Part shown: positions 57,491 to 64,000 of the stretch, one piece after another
Layout: each line of letters opens with the position of its first letter
How positions within the stretch are numbered: position 1 is the first letter of the stretch
Made by a program: the position numbers and the translations under genes
Assembly (NCBI RefSeq): GCF_900215535.1
Contig: NZ_OCND01000011.1
Location: forward strand, 1 to 64,000
Source: Pseudoxanthomonas wuyuanensis
Lineage (GTDB): Bacteria > Pseudomonadota > Gammaproteobacteria > Xanthomonadales > Xanthomonadaceae
Direction of reading: 5' to 3'
DNA length: 64,000 nt
The notes under the pieces: model-generated
What the model was told of the DNA's origin: nothing
The model's database searches: none
What the model saw: the letters and a program-made list of their open reading frames with translations, nothing else

Positions 57491-58396
57491 CTACGGTGCG
57501 CGCGCCGGCAGCGGTACGTTGCACAGATCGATGTGGCCGGCAGGGCGTAGGTACCAGCCATCGCGGCGGTTGCGGCGCGCTTCGGTGGCGTCGGCAAAGG
57601 TCTTGGAGTCGGTGCGCAGCAGTTGCAGGGGGGTGCGCTCAGCTTCCGGTACGTCGCTGGCCAGACGAATGGCGGTAATCGGCGTGCGCTGCGCGGCATC
57701 CTGGTAGAAACCCATCGGTTCCGGACCGCGCGGAATCGCGCTCAGCAGTTCCATGCCCTTGACCACGCGGCCGACCAGGGTGATGTTGCGGTCCAGTTGC
57801 CGTGGCGACTGCCCGGTCACTACATACAGTTCGCTGCCGTTGCTGCTGTCGGCTTCGTTGCCGCGTCCGGCGCCCAGCGCGCCATAGCAATGCGCCAGCC
57901 AGGTTTGGCCCGTCTTCGGATCGCGCGCGGCAGGGAAGCCTTCGACAAAACCCACCTCCGGCGCCCAGCCGTCGGCATCCGCCAGACGGGTGAAGGCCAG
58001 GCCCGCCCCGTCGCGGGAGAACTCGGCCGGCAGCTTGGCCTTGGCGCTGCCCAGCGGCTTGGCCTTGGCGGCATCCTCGGCATCGGCATCGCCGAACTGG
58101 ACGACGAAGTTGTCCTGCGAGCGGTAGATGCCCAAGCCATCCCAGAAGCCTTCGCGCGCCAGCGTGCGGATGTTGGCCACATGCTCGGGCGCGAAGGACG
58201 GCGCCAACTCGATAATCACCCGGCCGCCCGCCAGTTCCATATACAGCGTATTGGCCGGATCCGGCATGCGCCAGTCGCTGGCGGGCGAGGCGTCGAGGAT
58301 CTCCTGGGCACTCCTGTACTTGGGAGGCTCCTGCGCCGACAGCGACAGCGGGGCCAGGAGGAGGGCGCAGGCGAACAGGGCAGGACGAAGGCGCAT
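57491..58396 (-). CDS. Secreted cyclophilin-type peptidyl-prolyl isomerase
   Basis: This protein has 301 aa. The ATG at 58396 begins a signal peptide ending near SLSAQ. The cyclophilin domain follows: [60 protein letters not shown] and [18 protein letters not shown], with insertions longer than in minimal PpiA. It probably acts as a periplasmic folding catalyst. Divergent from the PadR gene. Confidence 0.88.
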   Translation of the reverse strand: MRLRPALFACALLLAPLSLSAQEPPKYRSAQEILDASPASDWRMPDPANTLYMELAGGRVIIELAPSFAPEHVANIRTLAREGFWDGLGIYRSQDNFVVQFGDADAEDAAKAKPLGSAKAKLPAEFSRDGAGLAFTRLADADGWAPEVGFVEGFPAARDPKTGQTWLAHCYGALGAGRGNEADSSNGSELYVVTGQSPRQLDRNITLVGRVVKGMELLSAIPRGPEPMGFYQDAAQRTPITAIRLASDVPEAERTPLQLLRTDSKTFADATEARRNRRDGWYLRPAGHIDLCNVPLPARAP

Positions 58397-58558
58397 GGCG
58401 GGGCCGCGAAAGGAAGGAGCCGGGATTCTCACCGAGATTCCATCTGCAACCAAGCCAACCCGGCGCAGATGCAAGGGGATGACTACTGGCACATTCGCTA
58501 TATCAAACTTAGCAATAGTGTGGTCTCCAACCTAGCGGTTGCCCCGCAGAGGGAAGCC

Positions 58559-58924
58559 ATGAACGATTCCGAGACCCAACTGAAGAAGTTCCAGAAGGAG
58601 CTCAGCGCCGGCACCGTGTCGCTGGCGTTGCTGGCCGTGCTGGCGCGCGCCGGCGAGCCGTTGTACGGCTACCTGATTGCCAAGCAGCTCGAGCGCATCG
58701 GCGAGGGCGTGCTCAGCGGCAAGCAGAGCGCGCTGTATCCGGTGCTGCGCAATCTGGAAACGGCCGGGTTGCTGGAAAGCCATATCGAACCTTCCATGGC
58801 CGGCCCGCCCCGGCGCTACTACCGCATCACCGAGGCAGGGCGGCAGACCCTGCAGCAATGGGCTGCCGCCTGGCGCGCCACCCGCGATTCCGTCGACTCC
58901 GTCCTTGAGGGGATAACCGCATGA
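58559..58924 (+). CDS. PadR-family transcriptional regulator
   Basis: This regulator has 121 aa. The ATG follows GAGGGA. The PadR winged helix is evident: LLAVLARAGEPLYGYLIAKQLE, SALYPVLRNLETAGLLES, GPPRRYYRITEAGRQTL. Its last 4 bases overlap the next gene, the standard arrangement of PadR with a HAAS/DUF1700-type membrane protein. It is probably an autorepressor; AT-rich inverted motifs lie in the gap upstream. Confidence 0.9.
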   Translation: MNDSETQLKKFQKELSAGTVSLALLAVLARAGEPLYGYLIAKQLERIGEGVLSGKQSALYPVLRNLETAGLLESHIEPSMAGPPRRYYRITEAGRQTLQQWAAAWRATRDSVDSVLEGITA

Positions 58925-59841
58925 ACACCACCCCGTCCGCCGCCGGGCGCCTGCCCGCATCCATCCCCGAATACCTGGAACAGTTGCGCGCCGCGCTGGC
59001 CGGAGCCGACAAGGCGATGATCCAGGATGCGCTGTACGACGCCGAGGAATACCTGCGTTCGGAAATGGCCGAGCAGCCGGGAAAGAGCGAGGCCGAAGTG
59101 ATCGCCTCGGTGGCCGGCAGCTACGGTGCGCCCGAGGAAGTGGCCGACATCTATCGCGATACCGAAGTCACCGTGACCCGTGCGCTGCGCCCGCCGGCGC
59201 CGCGCCAGCGCAAGTCGCTGCTGGGCAGGTTCTTCGGCGTGGCTGCCGATCCGCACACCTACGGCGCGCTGTTCTACATGCTGCTGTCGCTGGCCACCGG
59301 CATCTTCTATTTCACCTGGGTGGTGACCGGCGCCAGCCTGTCGGCCGGTCTTCTGATCCTGATTGTCGGCATTCCGCTGCTGCTGCTGTTCCTGTTGTCG
59401 GTGCGGCTGCTGTCGCTGGTGGAAGGACGTATCGTGGAAGTGCTGCTGGGCGAGCGCATGCCGCGCCGGCCGCTGTATACGCAGCGCGACAAGACGTTGC
59501 TGGCGCGCATCGGCGATATGTTCACCGACGGCGGCACCTGGACGGCGATGCTGTACATGTTGCTGATGCTGCCGCTGGGCATCGCATACTTCACCGTGGT
59601 CGTCACGCTGCTGAGCATGTCGCTGGCCTTCATCGCCGCACCGCTGGGTTTGTTCTTCCCCTCGAGCCTGGACGTCACGTTTTCCAGCTGGAGCGTCACC
59701 GAACAGGCGCCATGGCTGCTGCCGGTGATAAGCGCCTTCGGAGTGGTGCTGCTGTTCGCCACCCTGCATCTGGCGCGCGGCGTCGGCAAGTTGCACAGTC
59801 TGTTCGCAAAGCACCTGCTGGTGCGCCGCCCGCTGGTCTGA
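58921..59841 (+). CDS. HAAS-domain membrane protein paired with PadR
   Basis: This protein has 306 aa. The N-terminal helical HAAS-type domain (about 10-75, YLEQLRAALAGADKAMIQDALYDAEEYLR read in parts) is followed by two similar membrane units (about 115-170 and 210-285), each starting with a YMLLSLATGI/YMLLMLPLGI segment like the 'putative sensor' domain. Overlap with the PadR gene by 4 bp shows co-translation. Such pairs regulate membrane stress; the detailed role is unknown. Confidence 0.8.
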   Translation: MNTTPSAAGRLPASIPEYLEQLRAALAGADKAMIQDALYDAEEYLRSEMAEQPGKSEAEVIASVAGSYGAPEEVADIYRDTEVTVTRALRPPAPRQRKSLLGRFFGVAADPHTYGALFYMLLSLATGIFYFTWVVTGASLSAGLLILIVGIPLLLLFLLSVRLLSLVEGRIVEVLLGERMPRRPLYTQRDKTLLARIGDMFTDGGTWTAMLYMLLMLPLGIAYFTVVVTLLSMSLAFIAAPLGLFFPSSLDVTFSSWSVTEQAPWLLPVISAFGVVLLFATLHLARGVGKLHSLFAKHLLVRRPLV

Positions 59842-59877
59842 GCACTGGTTCGAAGTCCTTGCGGCGCTTGCCGCCGC

Positions 59878-59913
59878 AACGCGAAAGGCCGCCCGTCTGC
59901 GGCCTTTTGCGTT
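59878..59913 (+). terminator. Intrinsic terminator of the PadR operon
   Basis: The stem AAAGGCCGC (59884-59892) and GCGGCCTTT (59899-59907), extended by AACGC/GCGTT, is followed by a short T-run. It lies 36 bases after the membrane-protein stop and could serve both strands. Confidence 0.8.
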
Positions 59914-60102
59914 ATGCGGCGCCGGCAGGCTTGTCCGCTCGTTCGTCCATCGGCCTGCGGCCAGGACGGCTCATGCTCACGCACCCTGCACATTGTTGAA
60001 TACCTGCGTGTAGCTGGGAGTGCGGCAGAGTTAACAGACGCGCTGCACCGTATCGACCAACCTTGGGCTGCGGAATCCCCGCATCCATCCAAGGAGAGAA
60101 GT

Positions 60103-60321
60103 ATGCGTCGTATCCGGTTCTTCACTGTCGCCATGCTGCTGGGGCTGCTTGCCTCTGCGTCGTTCACCGCATCGGCCAGCTGGCAGGGCACGTGGTACTA
60201 CTACGATGAGGAAGGCGTGCTGGTTGGTTCGTGGACGGCAGGTTGCGGTGCCGCCGACGGTCGCTGGGGCGAAACCACCGACAACAAGACCTTCGTCCAG
60301 GGTTGCCGCAGCGACAGCTGA
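60103..60321 (+). CDS. Small secreted protein (DUF6289-like)
   Basis: This protein has 72 aa. AAGGAGAG precedes the ATG. A signal peptide ends near FTASAS; the mature peptide of about 47 residues has TWYYYDEEGVLVGSWTAGC and a second Cys near the end (VQGC), probably one disulphide. The pattern resembles DUF6289 proteins typical of Xanthomonadaceae. It is bounded by terminators on both sides, so it is a single-gene unit. Confidence 0.75.
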   Translation: MRRIRFFTVAMLLGLLASASFTASASWQGTWYYYDEEGVLVGSWTAGCGAADGRWGETTDNKTFVQGCRSDS

Positions 60322-60336
60322 GCGGTCCGGCCAACG

Positions 60337-60365
60337 ACGAAGCCCCGCCAGTGCGGGGCTTCGTT
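60337..60365 (+). terminator. Bidirectional hairpin terminator
   Basis: ACGAAGCCCCGC (60337-60348) pairs with GCGGGGCTTCGT (60353-60364), loop CAGT, with TT following. It separates the small secreted gene from the convergent PHA depolymerase gene. Confidence 0.8.
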
Positions 60366-60419
60366 ACCAGGTTGCCGGCAGCCCGGCGGACTTTCGCGCT
60401 GACGGTACGGCTGCGGAAT

Positions 60420-61667
60420 TCAGCCGGCGTACTTGGCGATGAAATCCCGCACCTGCGGGTACACCTTCTCGCGCCAGCGGCGGCCGCTGAAGATGCCGTA
60501 GTGGCCGGCGCCTTCGACCACGATCTGCTGGTGGTGCGCCTTGCCGATGCCGGTGCACAGATCGTGGGCAGCGGCGGTCTGGCCGACGCCGGAAATATCG
60601 TCCAGCTCGCCCTCGATGCTCAGCAGCGCGGTCTTCTTGATGGCGGCGGGCTTGACCAGCTCGCCATTGACGATCCACTTGCCGCGCGGCAGCAGGAACT
60701 CCTGGAACACCACCCGGATGGTATCCAGGTAATACTCGGCCGGCATGTCCAGTACCGCGTTGTATTCGTCGTAGAACTTGCGGTGCGCCTCGGCATCCTG
60801 CAGATCGCCCTTGACCAGGTCCGCATAGAAATCCCAGTGCGACATGAAATGGCGGCTGGGGTTCATCGCGATGAAGCCGGCGTGCTGCAGGAAGCCCGGG
60901 TAGACCTTGCGGCCTTCGCCCGGGTAGGGCTGCGGCACGCTGTGGATGACGTTGTTCTCGAACCACGACAGCGGGTTGCGCGTGGCCAGACTGTTGACTT
61001 CGGTGGGACTGCGGCGCGCGTCGATCGGCCCGCCCATCATCACCAGCGAGCGCGGCGTGGTTTCGCCGCGCGCGGCCATCAGCGACACCGCGGCCAGCAC
61101 CGGCACGGTCGGCTGGCAGACGCTGATCACATGCAGTTTTTCGGCGCCTATGTGGCGGATGAATTCCTCCACGTAGGCCACGTAGTCGTCCAGGCTGAAA
61201 GCGCCTTCGGATGCCGGCACCATCCGCGCATCGACCCAGTCGGTGATGTAGACCTTGTGATCGCGCAGCAGCGTGCGCACGGTGTCGCGCAGCAGGGTGG
61301 CGTGATGCCCCGACAGCGGCGCCACCACCAGCACGCTGGGGTCGTCCTTCAGCGCGGCGATGCTTTCGGCATCGTCGGTGTAGCGCTTGAAGCGCAATAG
61401 CCGGCAGAACGGCTTCTTCAGGACTTCAAGTTCCACCACCGGCACCGAGCGGCCTTCGATCTCGACTTCGTGGATCTCCCAGGCCGGCTTTTCGTAGTCC
61501 TTGCCGATGCGGTGGAGCAGCTCATTGCCGGCGGCGATGCGGTCGGCGCCGGGCATGTTGGACAACCAACTGGTCGGCGTCGAAAACATCCGCGCGTTGG
61601 CCTCGGCCATGTAGGCCAGCGGCGCCATCCATGCGCGTCCGAGTTCATGCAGTTGGTACAGGGTCAT
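60420..61667 (-). CDS. phaZ: Intracellular polyhydroxyalkanoate depolymerase
   Basis: This enzyme has 415 aa. It has the features of the intracellular PhaZ family: an N-terminal YQLHELGRAWMAPL stretch, a lipase-box-like SVCQPT with Cys as nucleophile (about residue 183), YITDWVDARMVP before it, and the C-terminal PHB_depo_C region (SIEGELDDISGVGQT, GAGHYGIFSGRRW with the catalytic His). It mobilises storage polyester granules. No synthase gene is present in the window. Confidence 0.9.
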   Translation of the reverse strand: MTLYQLHELGRAWMAPLAYMAEANARMFSTPTSWLSNMPGADRIAAGNELLHRIGKDYEKPAWEIHEVEIEGRSVPVVELEVLKKPFCRLLRFKRYTDDAESIAALKDDPSVLVVAPLSGHHATLLRDTVRTLLRDHKVYITDWVDARMVPASEGAFSLDDYVAYVEEFIRHIGAEKLHVISVCQPTVPVLAAVSLMAARGETTPRSLVMMGGPIDARRSPTEVNSLATRNPLSWFENNVIHSVPQPYPGEGRKVYPGFLQHAGFIAMNPSRHFMSHWDFYADLVKGDLQDAEAHRKFYDEYNAVLDMPAEYYLDTIRVVFQEFLLPRGKWIVNGELVKPAAIKKTALLSIEGELDDISGVGQTAAAHDLCTGIGKAHHQQIVVEGAGHYGIFSGRRWREKVYPQVRDFIAKYAG

Positions 61668-61807
61668 GGCTGGGTGAATCCCGAATTTGGTGCAAAGTGC
61701 TGCGATGCAGCATACCGCAAACCGGCGGCAGCCGGTATCGCCTGTTCAGTTGCCGGATCCATCGGCAATAGCCGGCTGCGGCTTGAGCGCCGCGGCCGGC
61801 CGGGCGC

Positions 61808-62398
61808 TCATGCCGATTCCAGCGCGGCCGCTTCCGCCGCCAGCGCCGGCGCCAGCCAGCAGTGCGAACCTGCCGGGCGCAAGCCGACTTCGCCGAATCG
61901 GCGGCGATACCAGCGCGCCGGACGTGCCTGGAAACCCTGATGGTCGCCTTCGAACTCGTCGTCGCGAGTGAAGGTTTCCAGGAACGCCACGCCGCCGCAC
62001 AGTTCTGCCAATCCCGGCAGGCCGCGATTGAATTCGCGGGTGGGGACGTAGTGCAGCACATCGGCGCAAATCAGCAGGTCCACCGGTGCGCACGGGCGCA
62101 GGAATTCGAAATCGCCGAACTGCGCCAGATGCAGGTTGCGGCGCCGGCCATGGCGGGCAACGGCGTACTCGCTGCCGTCGAAGCCCAGGTACTGCAGTTT
62201 TGGCCGCAGCTTCAGCAGCGGCGCGCGCCAGGCGCCTTCGCCGCAACCGATGTCCAGCGCGCTGCGGATGGGTCGTTCCAGGTAGTACTCGGCGCAGGCC
62301 ACCGCCAGGGCGACCTTGCGCGCCAGCCGCTGCGGGCCGCCGATATCGCTGCGGCGGTACCAATGCTGGAAATAGGCCTGATCGTATTGCTTGCTCAT
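61808..62398 (-). CDS. SAM-dependent methyltransferase
   Basis: This protein has 196 aa. A class I fold is evident from motif I ALDIGCGEGAWRAPLL (about residue 48), LGFDGSEYAVARHG (motif II acidic residue) and DLLICADVLHYVP (motif IV). The short length suggests a small-molecule or fatty-acid methyltransferase with no added domain. Substrate unknown. Gap of 140 bases to the PHA depolymerase. Confidence 0.85.
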   Translation of the reverse strand: MSKQYDQAYFQHWYRRSDIGGPQRLARKVALAVACAEYYLERPIRSALDIGCGEGAWRAPLLKLRPKLQYLGFDGSEYAVARHGRRRNLHLAQFGDFEFLRPCAPVDLLICADVLHYVPTREFNRGLPGLAELCGGVAFLETFTRDDEFEGDHQGFQARPARWYRRRFGEVGLRPAGSHCWLAPALAAEAAALESA

Positions 62399-62485
62399 GG
62401 AAGCCGGCGAACCTGTCGAGTGAATCCGCAGAGCTTACGCCAGCGCGCACGTTATCCTATGCGGCAGCCAATCGGAGCCAGCCGC

Positions 62486-62932
62486 ATGTATACATGGGTC
62501 AAAGTCTTTCACCTGGTGTTCGTCATCGCCTGGATGGCAACGGTGTTCTATCTGCCGCGCATCCTGGTCAATCTGGCCGAAACCCAGGGCCAGGCCGAGG
62601 TGCAGGCGCGCCTGCAGCTGATGGGGCGCAAGCTGTACCGCTTCGGCCACAACATGTTCGGCCTTGCGGTCATCCTGGGCCTGGTGCTGTGGCTGGGCTA
62701 CCGGGTGATTCCCGACTTCCAGACCATGGTCGGGCCCGGTACCGGCTGGTTGCACGCCAAGCTGGCGCTGGTGGCGTTGCTGCTGGCGCACTTCATCATC
62801 GCCGGACGCTGGCTGAAGGGCGCGGAGAAGGGCAAGCCGCTGCCTTCCTCGTTCAAGCTGCGGTTGTTCAACGAAGCGCCGGTGGTGCTGCTGATTGCGG
62901 TGGTGTGGCTGGTGCTCGCAAAGCCGTTCTGA
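62486..62932 (+). CDS. HemJ/CopD-like membrane protein
   Basis: This protein has 148 aa from ATG 62486; an in-frame ATG at 62459 is possible. Four membrane helices begin with WVKVFHLVFVIAWMATVFYLPR, where the His near residue 9 fits the conserved haem or metal ligand of HemJ. The central RKLYRFGHNMFGLAVILG and GWLHAKLALVALLLAH follow. HemJ is protoporphyrinogen IX oxidase; members of the broader CopD superfamily have other roles. The last seven codons belong to the 101-bp repeat. Confidence 0.82.
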   Translation: MYTWVKVFHLVFVIAWMATVFYLPRILVNLAETQGQAEVQARLQLMGRKLYRFGHNMFGLAVILGLVLWLGYRVIPDFQTMVGPGTGWLHAKLALVALLLAHFIIAGRWLKGAEKGKPLPSSFKLRLFNEAPVVLLIAVVWLVLAKPF

Positions 62933-63250
62933 GTCCGTCGCTTTCGCGCGAGAGGATCTTGGCGCGTTGCGACGCGTTCTCGAACGCGGCGCCGTTGTCT
63001 TCGCGGGGCGCGGTGCTCGCAAAGCCGTTCTGAGTCCGTCGCTTTTCGCGCGAGAGGATCCTGGCGCGTTGCGACGCGTTCTCGATCACGGCGCCGCTGT
63101 CTTCGCGGGGCGCGGTGCTGGCCAAGCCGTTCTGAGTCCGTCGCTTTCGCGCGAGAGGATCCTGGCGCGTTGCGACGCGTTCTCGAACGCGGCGCCGTTG
63201 TCTTCGCGGGGCGCGGTGCTGGCCAAGCCGTTCTGAGTCCGTCGCTTTTC
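62912..63250. repeat. 101-bp tandem repeat, three copies plus a partial fourth
   Basis: The unit begins inside the HemJ-like gene (last codons VLAKPF and stop) and recurs at 62912, 63013, 63115 and 63216 with periods of 101, 102 and 101 bases; only the first 35 bases of the fourth copy remain. Copies differ by a few bases. No coding role for copies 2-4 is seen; reverse-strand peptides from them are repeat artefacts. Confidence 0.9.
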
Positions 63251-63290
63251 CTGTAGGAGCGGTGCCGGCGCACCGGCACCACTCCTGCAG
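63251..63290. repeat. REP-like palindrome CTGTAGGAGCGG
   Basis: CTGTAGGAG-CGGTGCCGG pairs with CCGGCACC-ACTCCTGCAG around CGCA. This is the dispersed intergenic palindrome of Xanthomonadaceae; a degraded half is also visible near 33410-33428. It lies between convergent genes and may act as a terminator. Confidence 0.65.
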
Positions 63291-63303
63291 CAGAGAGGGC
63301 GGA

Positions 63304-64000
63304 TTACCTGCTCTGGAAATCCGCCGGCTTTGGCAACTCCACCGGTACGCCGTCGGCGTTGCAGGTGCCGGCCGCGCACAGGCGCTGCCGCAGTTTCGGC
63401 GTGGCCTGCACGATGAAGTGGTAGATGACGTTCTGCTCGACGGTGCCGCGCACCGCGGCGCTGCCCGGGCCGATGGCCCAGATGCCGACATCGTCGCCGC
63501 CATGCGATTCGGATTTCAGCGGCACCAGCGCTTCCTGCAGGTAGTCCGGGTGCTCGGTGTCGACATGGCTCAGATCCGGACGGCCGTCGGACGATTCGAC
63601 GCTGCTGGGCGCGTGCAGATGGCGCTTCGGTCCGGCCGGCTGCTGGTTGCTGGCGCCGGTATAGCCCGGGCCGTTGGCGTAGCTGAGCGTGGTGTAGGTC
63701 AAGCCGGCCTGGTCGCGCGCGTAGTCGCCCGGCGTATCGTCTTCGCTGCCCTGGCCGCGCACCTTGCCGAGGATGGGATTGCCGCGCACCGGATAGCCGA
63801 CAAAGTTGAGCGTATGCGAATGATCGGCGGTGACGATGATCAGGGTGTCCTCGCGCGAGGTGGCGTCGATGGCGGCCTGCACGGCTTCGGACATCGCGAT
63901 GGTCTCGTCCAGTGCGCGATAGGCGTTGCCGTAATGGTTGGCATGATCGATGCGGGCGGCTTCGACCATCAACACATAGCCGTCCGCATTGCGCGACAGG
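63304..64000 (-). CDS. Alkaline phosphatase family protein (5' part outside window)
   Basis: The frame is open to the right edge; 231 codons are seen and the stop is at 63304-63306. It shows the C-terminal half of an alkaline phosphatase: MVEAARIDHANHYGN with metal-binding Asp/His, LIIVTADHSHTLNF with the next ligands, and ESHGGDDVGIWAIGPG, where the last zinc-binding His lies. The N-terminal Ser nucleophile and signal peptide are outside. It probably hydrolyses phosphate monoesters in the periplasm. Confidence 0.88.
   Translation of the reverse strand, partial: LSRNADGYVLMVEAARIDHANHYGNAYRALDETIAMSEAVQAAIDATSREDTLIIVTADHSHTLNFVGYPVRGNPILGKVRGQGSEDDTPGDYARDQAGLTYTTLSYANGPGYTGASNQQPAGPKRHLHAPSSVESSDGRPDLSHVDTEHPDYLQEALVPLKSESHGGDDVGIWAIGPGSAAVRGTVEQNVIYHFIVQATPKLRQRLCAAGTCNADGVPVELPKPADFQSR

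Noticed and set aside
62933-63240. CRISPR array
   Set aside because: Repeats are contiguous 101-bp units without spacers, and no cas genes are near.
62868-63503. Minus-strand repetitive Arg-rich proteins over the tandem repeat
   Set aside because: They merely translate the DNA repeat and partly the antisense of the phosphatase gene; no start or family.

Overview
The window looks like a chromosomal segment of a high-GC gammaproteobacterium of the Xanthomonadaceae (Lysobacter / Stenotrophomonas / Pseudoxanthomonas / Xanthomonas group). The main evidence is a complete Xanthomonadales-type, bacteria-killing type IV secretion system (X-T4SS). Its short VirB7 lipoprotein carries a C-terminal N0-like domain, and effectors beside it end in a glutamine-rich XVIPCD-type secretion domain. 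A CTGTAGGAGCGG-type intergenic palindrome and a DUF6289-like small secreted protein fit the same family. The exact genus cannot be fixed from sequence reading alone.

Layout. (1) 1-3.5 kb, minus strand: two tandem modules, each a short conserved ORF, an immunity-like lipoprotein and a class-3 lipase. The first lipase after virD4 is truncated; the second is catalytically complete and runs off the left edge. (2) 3.5-5.2 kb: virD4 (coupling ATPase), minus strand. (3) 5.2-6.1 kb: a long divergent control region. (4) 6.1-17 kb, plus strand: virB7-B8-B9-B10-B11-B1-B2-B3-(hairpin)-B4-B5-B6, making a full machine with virD4. (5) 17-23.8 kb: two effector cassettes. The first is DUF4189 protein, lipoprotein, and an effector with glucosaminidase, PG-binding and XVIPCD domains. 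The second is DUF4189 protein, lipoprotein, an effector with muramidase-like, PG-binding and XVIPCD domains, and another lipoprotein. Copies of the 3' end of virB6 lie between them, and a small MITE-like element sits in the second junction. (6) 23.8-24.9 kb: a decayed border with a long inverted repeat and an OmpA-domain fragment. (7) 24.9-64 kb: housekeeping and accessory chromosome of uniformly high GC. It holds DUF2207/LemA, an ECF sigma factor, two fatty acid desaturases, a DEAD-box helicase, an ArsR-linked membrane operon, three large signalling proteins (GGDEF-EAL, HD-GYP response regulator, hybrid histidine kinase), RluF, EamA and MFS transporters, several lipoproteins of unknown function, LysR and PadR regulators, a cyclophilin, a PHA depolymerase, a HemJ-like protein with a 101-bp tandem repeat beginning inside its 3' end, and a partial alkaline phosphatase.

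How the parts fit. VirD4 should recognise the XVIPCD tails of the cytoplasmic effectors, which lack signal peptides. The VirB channel would deliver them into the periplasm of neighbouring Gram-negative cells, where they attack peptidoglycan (glucosaminidase, muramidase) or phospholipid (lipases). The adjacent lipoproteins with signal peptides are best explained as self-protection (immunity) proteins. The most unusual feature is that effector modules on both sides of the machine are separated by repeated 3' gene ends. This suggests cassette growth or displacement by homologous recombination, comparable in logic to rhs or polymorphic toxin loci.
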